From assembly GCF_965229915.1 (NCBI RefSeq), contig NZ_CBDDJZ010000001.1, positions 4,464,001 through 4,528,000 of the forward strand: a DNA stretch of 64,000 nucleotides, given 5' to 3'. A model generated the notes under the pieces. It worked only from the letters and a program-made list of their open reading frames with translations. It did no database searches and was not told where the DNA came from. Source of the stretch: Marinoscillum sp965229915. Its GTDB lineage: Bacteria > Bacteroidota > Bacteroidia > Cytophagales > Cyclobacteriaceae. Made by a program: the position numbers and the translations under genes. Below are positions 33,603 through 40,180 of the stretch, piece after piece (within the stretch, counting starts at the first letter, position 1; each line of letters opens with the position of its first letter).

Positions 33603-33680
33603 TTTAACCAGATTCTATCGATCTGTTCTGATTTTAACCTTTCATTAACACTTTTAACTTTTCAATAAGTCTCTTTAACC
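33603..33680. promoter_or_regulatory. Phased TTTAAC direct repeats between kinase and rhodanese operons
   Basis: TTTAACC at 33603, 33633 and 33674, TTTAACT at 33653 and ATTAACA at 33644. The cores at 33634, 33645, 33654 and 33675 lie 11, 9 and 21 bases apart, on one DNA face, as expected for an OmpR-type dimer or tetramer site. They sit between two divergent promoters. Confidence 0.5.
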
Positions 33681-33738
33681 GTTCCATAACTACCTCGAAG
33701 GATTAATTGGCGTAAACTGCACAAACAACTTAAATGAT

Positions 33739-34623
33739 ATGCGAAATCTCCAATTAACAGCCTTACTACTCTTGTTCTATTTATCTTCAAATGCCCAGCG
33801 ACAGGACATTCTCGTGGATGTAGACTGGTTAAAAAACCGGATGCTTCGTGACGACCTGGTGCTTCTACACATTGGTTATGAAGAAGCCTACCTGAAAGAG
33901 CATATTCCTGGGGCTATTTACATTAACTCAAAGGAGTACACGTTTTCGGACAGTACACACAATTTTGATCTTCCAGAGGTAAGCAAATTGGAGGCAATGC
34001 TCCAGCAGAAAGGAATCAGTAATCATACAGATGTGGTGATCTATACTGGTGAAAACTGGGTGCCACTGGTCACTCGATTGTACTTCACACTGGACTACCT
34101 GGGGCATGGTGAGCGTACCCGAATTCTGGACGGGGGCATGATGACCTGGAAGAGCTTGGGCAATACGGTTACAGATGAGGTATATACACCTGCTACGGGT
34201 AATTTTAAAGCAAAACCTAAAGATCAATTGTTGGCTGATACCAACTACATGTTACAGTCAATTGATAATACTCAAAACAGCATTGTCGATTGCCGGGCAT
34301 CTGTTTATTACACAGGAATAGAAGCTAGTCATAACGCAAGAAATGGACGGATACCTGGAGCAAAGACTATTCCTTATACTTCATTGTATCAAGAAAATGC
34401 GCAAGGTGCCTATGAGTTTCTGAGAGATGTAAATATCACATCGATTTTCTCGGATGAAGGACTACAGCCAAGCACTCCTTTGGTACTGTACTGTCACATT
34501 GGGATGCAACTGACTGTGGTCTATACGGCTGCAAAAATGCTGGGCTATCAGGATGTTAAAATTTATGATGGTAGTTTCTATGAATGGGGGCCAGATGATT
34601 CATTACCAATTGAGTTGGACTAA
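33739..34623 (+). CDS. Exported two-domain rhodanese (sulfurtransferase)
   Basis: 294 residues with a signal peptide (about 1-19, ending SSNAQ). Two rhodanese domains: an N-terminal one (about 24-140, with HIPGAIYINSKE) lacking a catalytic Cys (VVIYTGENWVP), as in classical thiosulfate:cyanide sulfurtransferases, and an active C-terminal one (about 165-290) with Cys252 in LVLYCHIGMQL. Likely moves sulfane sulfur from thiosulfate in the periplasm. First gene of a four-gene operon with a split YeeE/YedE transporter. Confidence 0.9.
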   Translation: MRNLQLTALLLLFYLSSNAQRQDILVDVDWLKNRMLRDDLVLLHIGYEEAYLKEHIPGAIYINSKEYTFSDSTHNFDLPEVSKLEAMLQQKGISNHTDVVIYTGENWVPLVTRLYFTLDYLGHGERTRILDGGMMTWKSLGNTVTDEVYTPATGNFKAKPKDQLLADTNYMLQSIDNTQNSIVDCRASVYYTGIEASHNARNGRIPGAKTIPYTSLYQENAQGAYEFLRDVNITSIFSDEGLQPSTPLVLYCHIGMQLTVVYTAAKMLGYQDVKIYDGSFYEWGPDDSLPIELD

Positions 34624-34624
34624 T

Positions 34625-35143
34625 ATGAAAGCATCAAAATCATATTGGAACCCTTACTTCTGCGGAATCGGGTTGGGTCTGGTTCTTCTACTGACATTTG
34701 TGGTGATGGGAAGAGGAATCGGAGCTTCTGGAGCGATGACCAGTGTAGTGGTGACGGGTGTCCACTCCGTCTCTAAGACACATGCTGAAGCCAATATCTT
34801 CTACCAGGGTTACCTTGGTGATGGCACCGTGCATCCATTAAAGGATTGGTTGGTATTTGAAGTTCTAGGGGTGCTCGTTGGCGGATTAATTTCTGGCGTG
34901 TTAGCCGGCCGGTTGTACTGGAAGGTGGAAAGAGGACCTGGCTTGAAAATAGCCGCTCGATTTGGCTTTGCCTTCTTAGGTGGAGTGATCATGGCATTTG
35001 GAACCAAGCTTGCGAGGGGATGCACGAGTGGTCAGGCACTGACAGGCGGGGCTATGATGAATGTAGGTAGCTGGGTATTTATGCTTGCTCTGTTTGCAGG
35101 CGCTTATGCAATGGCAGGGGTTGTTAAAAAACTGTGGTTATGA
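34625..35143 (+). CDS. YeeE/YedE thiosulfate transporter, first half
   Basis: 172 residues from the ATG at 34625, one base after the rhodanese stop; a longer frame inside that gene is not used. About four or five transmembrane helices, with the conserved Cys motif LARGCTSGQALTGG near residue 135 that handles thiosulfate in YeeE. Bacteroidetes and many proteobacteria encode this transporter as two halves; the second half follows, with its ATG overlapping this stop. Together they should import thiosulfate or related sulfur. Confidence 0.9.
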   Translation: MKASKSYWNPYFCGIGLGLVLLLTFVVMGRGIGASGAMTSVVVTGVHSVSKTHAEANIFYQGYLGDGTVHPLKDWLVFEVLGVLVGGLISGVLAGRLYWKVERGPGLKIAARFGFAFLGGVIMAFGTKLARGCTSGQALTGGAMMNVGSWVFMLALFAGAYAMAGVVKKLWL

Positions 35144-35727
35144 ACGGACCATTTTTAGCTTATGGCTGGATCGGGGAGGAAGCCAGTTTGATGTTTGCGT
35201 TGGCAATCGGTTTGGCGTTTGGTTTTTTTCTTGAGCGTGCTGGACTTGGTAGCGCTCAGAAGCTCACAGGTCAGTTTTATTTTCGGGATCTTACGGTTTT
35301 CAAAATGATGTTTACAGCCATTATCACCGCCATGCTAGGGGTGTTTTGGTTGCATTGGTTGGGTATGTTGCAAGCAGATTTGATTTATCTCACGCCGACA
35401 TATATTTGGCCTCAGTTAATCGGAGGACTCATTTTTGGTGTGGGCTTTATAGTGGGTGGATACTGTCCGGGTACTTCCTGTGTTGCCTCCAGTACCGGAA
35501 GCCTTGATGGAATGTGGAATGTCATGGGACTGCTGTCGGGGATATTTTTGTTTGGGGAGCTATACCCCTACCTGGAGCCGTTCTATATGTCTGGATCGAT
35601 GGGACAAATCACCCTTTGGCAAGAGCTGAGACTGCCAATGGGAATAAGTGCCGCTATCATCACTCTCATAGCATTACTGGCATTTTGGGGAGCAGAACTA
35701 CTGGAAAAAAAGAATGCGACAAAATGA
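35140..35727 (+). CDS. YeeE/YedE thiosulfate transporter, second half
   Basis: 195 residues from the ATG at 35140, which overlaps the previous stop (ATGA); a GTG six bases upstream is a less likely start. About five transmembrane helices with the second Cys motif VGGYCPGTSCVASSTG and the LERAGLGSAQKLTGQFY motif near the N-terminus. Forms the partner half of the transporter. The stop overlaps the next start. Confidence 0.9.
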   Translation: MNGPFLAYGWIGEEASLMFALAIGLAFGFFLERAGLGSAQKLTGQFYFRDLTVFKMMFTAIITAMLGVFWLHWLGMLQADLIYLTPTYIWPQLIGGLIFGVGFIVGGYCPGTSCVASSTGSLDGMWNVMGLLSGIFLFGELYPYLEPFYMSGSMGQITLWQELRLPMGISAAIITLIALLAFWGAELLEKKNATK

Positions 35728-36305
35728 ACAACAGAACTTTAGGGATTGGAGCGCTGGTCATTGTATTAGCAACATTTTTGGCATCTTTCCTTCACCGTGA
35801 CGGACTTCATTCCCATCCTCAATTCATTAGTGTATTTACTTTGGCCAAAGCCATAAAAAGTAGGGAAAGAATCGTTTTGGTAGATCTTCGTTCGGATTCG
35901 GTTTATCTTCAATTGCATATTCCTACAGCGAAAAACGTGACACTCTCCCGTTTGGATTCACTGGTGCTTCCACCTGATTATCTACTCATCATTTACTCTG
36001 GAGAAGACATGCTCGCTAGACAGGCATGGAATGCCATATCGGAGGATCAACGTAGTGTAACAAAAGTAGTCTATGGGGGTATGGGCGATTGGTACCATTA
36101 CATCCTGTACCCCACACTTCCACTTCATCCTGAAGTACAACATCTGGAGTTGATCCGACAAGTGAAAGAGCTGAGTAGCTTTTATGGAGGCCAGCCCGAA
36201 TTCACCAATCAGCGAGTGCAAATGGAAGGTTACTACGTAGATCCTGACCAATCCGAGTGGCCTGAAATAATGGCAGATCATGCATTCGTTAGAAAAGGCT
36301 GTTAG
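35724..36305 (+). CDS. Membrane-anchored rhodanese-like protein lacking the catalytic cysteine
   Basis: 193 residues from the ATG at 35724 (MNNRTLGIGALVIVLATFLASFL), a transmembrane anchor. A rhodanese-like fold (about 45-125) has VLVDLRSDSVYLQLHIPTAKNV, but the active-site loop reads IIYSGEDMLARQAW, with no Cys where YCxxGxR is expected. The C-terminal 60 residues are not recognised. It ends the thiosulfate operon and overlaps the YedE stop, so a binding or regulatory role in sulfur transfer is inferred. Confidence 0.8.
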   Translation: MNNRTLGIGALVIVLATFLASFLHRDGLHSHPQFISVFTLAKAIKSRERIVLVDLRSDSVYLQLHIPTAKNVTLSRLDSLVLPPDYLLIIYSGEDMLARQAWNAISEDQRSVTKVVYGGMGDWYHYILYPTLPLHPEVQHLELIRQVKELSSFYGGQPEFTNQRVQMEGYYVDPDQSEWPEIMADHAFVRKGC

Positions 36306-36324
36306 CCACTAAAAGCAAATCTTA

Positions 36325-36382
36325 AGTTAAATTGAGCGGTAAAAACAGATCAATTAAAAACTTATAGTTAAATTGACTATAA
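36325..36382. promoter_or_regulatory. Direct and inverted repeats upstream of the ThuA gene
   Basis: AGTTAAATTGA occurs at 36325-36335 and 36366-36376, 41 bases apart (about four helical turns). The second copy lies in an inverted repeat, TTATAGT (36362-36368) and ACTATAA (36376-36382). The gene starts 19 bases later. Candidate operator. Confidence 0.45.
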
Positions 36383-36400
36383 CTTAAAATTTGTCCTTCG

Positions 36401-37204
36401 ATGAAAGATTCCAGAAGATCCTTTTTAGCCAAAGCAGCAGCACTAGGGTTAGCCAGTGCGGTTCCATTTCAGATCAAATCCAAATCCAAATCCAGACCTT
36501 TGCCATCACTGCAGGGCCGCAATGTGCTTTTTGTCTATGGCGGATGGGATGGTCACGAACCCCTCAAGTATAAGGACTACATGGGGGCGTGGTTGGAAGA
36601 AGAAGGTGCGAATGTAACCTTCTCAGCCTCTCTAGATGCCTATTTGGATAAGAACTTAATGGCCAAGACGGATTTGATACTTCAGATCTACACTATGTCA
36701 CAAATTACCAATGAGCAGGAGAAGGCACTGCTGGAAGCCGTTAAAAATGGAGTGGGGATTGCTGGCTGGCATGGTGGTTTGTGTGATGCATTCCGAACCA
36801 ATGTAGAGTATCAGTTCATGACTGGAGGGCAGTGGGTAGCTCACCCTGGTGGAGTGATTGACTACACGGTGCGAGTGCTGGATACGGGAGATGAGCTCAC
36901 TGCCGGGCTCAATGATTTTCCGATGACCAGTGAGCAGTATTACATGCATGTAGATCCTAACGTAAAGGTATTGGCCACCACACGGTTTGGTTCGGAGATC
37001 AATGACTGGATAGAAGGATGTGTGATCCCAGTAGCCTGGAAAAAGGGCTATGGAAAAGGGCGTGTTTTTTATACTTCTCTAGGTCATAACCTGGCTCATA
37101 TCACCGAAGTGCCAGATGCCATAGAGCTGCTCAAGCGTGGGATCAAATGGGCAAGTGCCAGCAAATATGAACCAATGGAAAAATGGGTGCAGCCAATGTA
37201 TTAA
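36401..37204 (+). CDS. Tat-exported ThuA domain protein
   Basis: 267 residues. The N-terminus has a twin-arginine motif SRRSFLAKAAALGLASAVP, so it is exported folded. The ThuA domain (about 35-255) belongs to the glutamine-amidotransferase-like fold; seen are the conserved VLFVYGGWDGHEPLKY, GIAGWHGGLCDAFR, HPGG and RVFYTSLGHN. ThuA-like proteins are linked to trehalose or other sugar utilisation and oxidation of disaccharides, but no sugar genes lie nearby here. Probably monocistronic; the next gene is convergent 3 bases away. Confidence 0.88.
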   Translation: MKDSRRSFLAKAAALGLASAVPFQIKSKSKSRPLPSLQGRNVLFVYGGWDGHEPLKYKDYMGAWLEEEGANVTFSASLDAYLDKNLMAKTDLILQIYTMSQITNEQEKALLEAVKNGVGIAGWHGGLCDAFRTNVEYQFMTGGQWVAHPGGVIDYTVRVLDTGDELTAGLNDFPMTSEQYYMHVDPNVKVLATTRFGSEINDWIEGCVIPVAWKKGYGKGRVFYTSLGHNLAHITEVPDAIELLKRGIKWASASKYEPMEKWVQPMY

Positions 37205-37207
37205 GCT

Positions 37208-37639
37208 CTATCCATCTATGTTGATATTTTTTTCATAGAATCGGGACATGATCCGAACTATTGGATGTGATGAGTGATCCCCATCGAATAGCTGCTGTAA
37301 AAGCGTGATGTCTTCACTGATTAGGTCGTTCTTTTCATTGACTTTTTCATAACCCATCGACCAGTTTTTGAAAATCCTCGATTGGATTGGTCCTTCAAAT
37401 ACAACGGTGGGACTATGGTGTCTTTTGTCTTTCTGTATTTTGGCATATAGTTTTTGCACTGATTCTTTAGGACCTTCCAGTACCTGAATAAACCGATCAT
37501 TATAGTGAAGTAGCAGACCTGAGATATCATTGGACTTATTGTAGTGTCTGGCTACATGTAGCAGTTGTTCCATAGCTGCATCATTTAGTTCCCGGGCCGA
37601 ATAGCTGACATAAACTAAGAAATATAGATTCTGATTCAT
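37208..37639 (-). CDS. BLUF-domain blue-light photoreceptor
   Basis: 143 residues. BLUF domain (about 4-97) with the flavin-binding set intact: Tyr10 (LVYVS), Asn34 (N-x4-ISG) and Gln52 (RFIQVLEG), plus the NWSMGYE region with the Trp and Met that report signalling state. A short C-terminal helical tail (about 105-143) may carry the output. It overlaps the PP2C phosphatase gene by four bases, so blue light probably controls that phosphatase or its partner. Stand-alone short BLUF proteins act by binding other proteins. Confidence 0.92.
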   Translation of the reverse strand: MNQNLYFLVYVSYSARELNDAAMEQLLHVARHYNKSNDISGLLLHYNDRFIQVLEGPKESVQKLYAKIQKDKRHHSPTVVFEGPIQSRIFKNWSMGYEKVNEKNDLISEDITLLQQLFDGDHSSHPIVRIMSRFYEKNINIDG

Positions 37640-38712
37640 ATTGCTATACCCACAAAAGTGATGTCGTCATACTGAATGTTATCGCCCTTCCATTTATTGA
37701 TCTCATTCATGTAGTATTTTGCATCAAAGTTTTCTTCTCTTTCAATCATTTGCAACACACCTCTTCTACCCAGTTTCTTTCGATCGTTGCTGTCAAACTG
37801 ATCCGTCAGTCCATCAGTGAAACCATATATACCGGTCACTCCATCCATTTCAAATGTGGTTTGAGAGATGGAATCAGCCATGTTATCGTATTGAATTGCT
37901 TTCTTGGATTTCAAAAGCTCCATTCCGTCCGTTTTTCTTATAAACGCTGAGATACCGGTAGAGCAGAAAGTAATTTGGGATCGCGAATGATTGAAAGCAA
38001 ACAGTCCAATTTCTGCACCAATACCGTAATCCAGGATGTCTGAAGTGGTTTTGTTGTATTTGGATAACTGGCTGTAAAATTTCATCAGGACTGCATCAGG
38101 GTTTTCCCCTTGAAATACATCCAAAGATTGGTTCAGTAAAGAGTTACAAACCATGGAGGTCATAGCTCCCTCCACACTATGTCCAGTACAGTCGACTATT
38201 GCAAAAAGGACCGTATCATCCTTTTTAGCATACCAATAAAAGTCTCCCCCTACCAGATCTTGCTGCTGATACACCACAAAGAAATTCTTAAACTCCTTTT
38301 TGATATCCTCGATATTCGGAATTATCAACTTCTGGATCCTAACTGCATCGAGCATTTTGGGATCGTTCAAGATCTCTTCATGCCTGGAAATAGACTCCTC
38401 CAGAACAGGCGCATTCTCTTTGTAATCGTCCAGGCTTAGGATAAAATTGTAGAGTAGCGTCTTGTTTTCAGACTTATTGTGGACGACCAAAAAGGAGGAG
38501 CTACTAATGCACTTAATAAGCAACTGACTCTCATCAATTAGCTCAATATTCAACGTCTCCATTTCAATGTTGGTCTTATTAATCCAGCTAAGCCAGGGAC
38601 TTACCAGATCATTTTTATCGATTTCGTCTGTAGAGAAATGATCTTTTTGGATCACTAAGCAGGATTCTAATTCCTGAAAGTTATCCTTTATTATCTGTAC
38701 AAGTTGAGACAT
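37636..38712 (-). CDS. PP2C/SpoIIE-type serine phosphatase
   Basis: 358 residues. An N-terminal region (about 1-115) without recognised motifs, a helical linker (about 118-145, IQKLIIPNIEDIKKEF), and a SpoIIE domain (about 155-356) with metal-binding motifs VGGDFYWY, VDCTGHSVEGAMTS, GFTDGLTDQ and DDITFVGI. Such phosphatases act on anti-sigma antagonists or other phosphoserine proteins. It lies between a small protein gene and the BLUF gene in a short minus-strand operon, and overlaps the latter by four bases. No STAS or anti-sigma kinase gene is adjacent. Confidence 0.9.
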   Translation of the reverse strand: MSQLVQIIKDNFQELESCLVIQKDHFSTDEIDKNDLVSPWLSWINKTNIEMETLNIELIDESQLLIKCISSSSFLVVHNKSENKTLLYNFILSLDDYKENAPVLEESISRHEEILNDPKMLDAVRIQKLIIPNIEDIKKEFKNFFVVYQQQDLVGGDFYWYAKKDDTVLFAIVDCTGHSVEGAMTSMVCNSLLNQSLDVFQGENPDAVLMKFYSQLSKYNKTTSDILDYGIGAEIGLFAFNHSRSQITFCSTGISAFIRKTDGMELLKSKKAIQYDNMADSISQTTFEMDGVTGIYGFTDGLTDQFDSNDRKKLGRRGVLQMIEREENFDAKYYMNEINKWKGDNIQYDDITFVGIAI

Positions 38713-38727
38713 AGCGCTTGATTTGGA

Positions 38728-39039
38728 TTATGTTGTCTCAAGCCGCTTGACAAGTTCCTTAGCCTTCATCATAAATAGGGCCCTATTAAAAACAGCTTTA
38801 CTGGTTAATTGTAATCCGGCCAAAAGGAAATCACCTTTTAACTGGAACATTTTTTTCTTAGTCGAGGAAAAGAAAATCGATTGAGTGGTCTGAAGGCATT
38901 TACCGTTATCAAGGTCTATAATTAGTTTTTTAACATTCTCACCTTCCAGAAACTCGAATTTATTCAAGCAGGTATTGTAAATTGATATTTCATTTACAAT
39001 ACCAAACTCTCGTTTAAATTCAATTAATAACTCCTGCAT
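38728..39039 (-). CDS. Small protein of unknown function in the BLUF/PP2C operon
   Basis: 103 residues, not recognised. No signal or membrane segment. A beta-rich middle (KLIIDLDNGKCLQTTQSIFFSSTKKKMFQLKGDFLLAGLQLTS in outline) and a basic C-terminal helix (MMKAKELVKRLE). It stands 12 bases after the roadblock gene and 15 bases before the phosphatase, so it probably belongs to the same signalling unit. Confidence 0.65.
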   Translation of the reverse strand: MQELLIEFKREFGIVNEISIYNTCLNKFEFLEGENVKKLIIDLDNGKCLQTTQSIFFSSTKKKMFQLKGDFLLAGLQLTSKAVFNRALFMMKAKELVKRLETT

Positions 39040-39051
39040 GAGTTAAGCATT

Positions 39052-39429
39052 CTACAGTTTTGATTGAATCTCTTTTTTACCCTTAGCAACTACCGCTCTC
39101 AATAGTGCCAGATTGGCTTTCTTTTTATCAGCAGCCAGGTAAATCATGTGTGTACCTTTTTCGGTGCAGTTAATCAGGTGATATTGCGTATCCAGCGTGA
39201 TCAATATGTCATCGATGCTATCTTTTAGTCCAAGTGCCTCTATAGCCTTAAGTTTGGATTTAACCACCTCTACATTATAGGCACTAGCTACGTCCGGATC
39301 CAGTTTGCCATCTGAAAACGATCCAAGAGACATCCCGGATGCAATTTAAACTACAGTAATTGCATGGATTCCGTCTGAACTTTCCTTTGCTGATTCAATA
39401 AATTGGTTGATGAAGTCATTTTTAGCCAT
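39052..39429 (-). pseudogene. Roadblock/LC7-domain protein interrupted by an in-frame TAA
   Basis: Reading from the ATG at 39429 gives 27 residues (MAKNDFINQFIESAKESSDG and on), then TAA (39348-39346), then the frame continues without shift for 98 residues. The two parts join as one Roadblock/LC7 domain, a dimeric GTPase-partner fold: LDPDVASAYNVEVVKSKL, DSIDDILITLDTQYHLI and KANLALLRAVVAKGKKEI. Position 28 was probably Glu, Gln or Lys before a single base change. A Met at 39333 could restart translation as a 93-residue form lacking the first helix and strand. Mutation, readthrough and internal start are all possible. Confidence 0.75.
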
Positions 39430-39610
39430 CGTAATATGTTTTATTAGAATTGAATTAATACAATAGCTGATTCTGTTCTAGCAATATATGAAAGACCTAC
39501 TAATAGTACCTAGGTAAATTACTTATAATTCGATGAACTTTGGTTAACCCTTGATCAACTTTGTGTGGATTAACATGGTATTGCCTGAGATTCATATTTA
39601 ATTTTGCCGC

Positions 39611-40180
39611 ATGACGATTGAAGAGGTACATACACTGTTGCAAGAAAGGCGATCGGTTTATCCAGACCAGTATTTGCCAAAAATGATTCCTGATCAGCTA
39701 ATTAAAAATATTTTGGAAAACGCCAACTGGGCACCAACTCATAAGCTGACTCAGCCGTGGCGATTCAAAGTGCTGAAGGGAGAGATGCAAAAGAAGTTTG
39801 GCGTCTTCATGGCGGAGAAGTATCGCTCCATAAATCAGCTGGAGTCATTTTCGGTGGCAAAATATGAGAAGCTCAAAATGAATCCTCAGAAAGCTGGTGC
39901 CATCATAGCTATCTGCATGCAGCGAGATCAACGAAACCGTGTGCCCGAGTGGGAGGAGGTGGCGTCTGTGGCTATGGCTGTCCAAAACATGTGGATCACC
40001 GCTAGCGCATATGGTATTGGTGCTTATTGGAGCACACCTGATTTGCTGGAGTATTTTGGCGAGTTTGAGGCTCTGGCTGAGGGTGAAAAATGCATCGGTT
40101 TGTTTTACATGGGATATGCCAATGTTCCCAATAAACGTCCTCCAAGAACGCCTATAGAAGACAAAGTGAAATGGCTTTGA
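39611..40180 (+). CDS. Nitroreductase family protein
   Basis: 189 residues of the FMN-dependent NADH/NADPH nitroreductase family: RRSVYPDQYLPK with the flavin-binding Arg-Arg-Ser, NWAPTHKLTQPWRF, and the C-terminal GIGAYWSTPD and FYMGYANVP. Short nitroreductases of this type reduce nitro compounds, quinones or flavins. Its TGA abuts the stop of the convergent receptor gene (TGATCA), so no terminator separates them. A TAATTTTG box at 39599-39606 is very near the start. Confidence 0.9.
   Translation: MTIEEVHTLLQERRSVYPDQYLPKMIPDQLIKNILENANWAPTHKLTQPWRFKVLKGEMQKKFGVFMAEKYRSINQLESFSVAKYEKLKMNPQKAGAIIAICMQRDQRNRVPEWEEVASVAMAVQNMWITASAYGIGAYWSTPDLLEYFGEFEALAEGEKCIGLFYMGYANVPNKRPPRTPIEDKVKWL

Noticed and set aside
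35514..35723. Upstream extension of the last rhodanese-like gene into yedE
   Set aside because: The ATG at 35724 overlaps the yedE stop and is followed by a transmembrane anchor, as expected for translational coupling.
39430..39610. Gene in the spacer between the roadblock and nitroreductase genes
   Set aside because: AT-rich, no frame with a start and family features; only promoter-like boxes of low quality.
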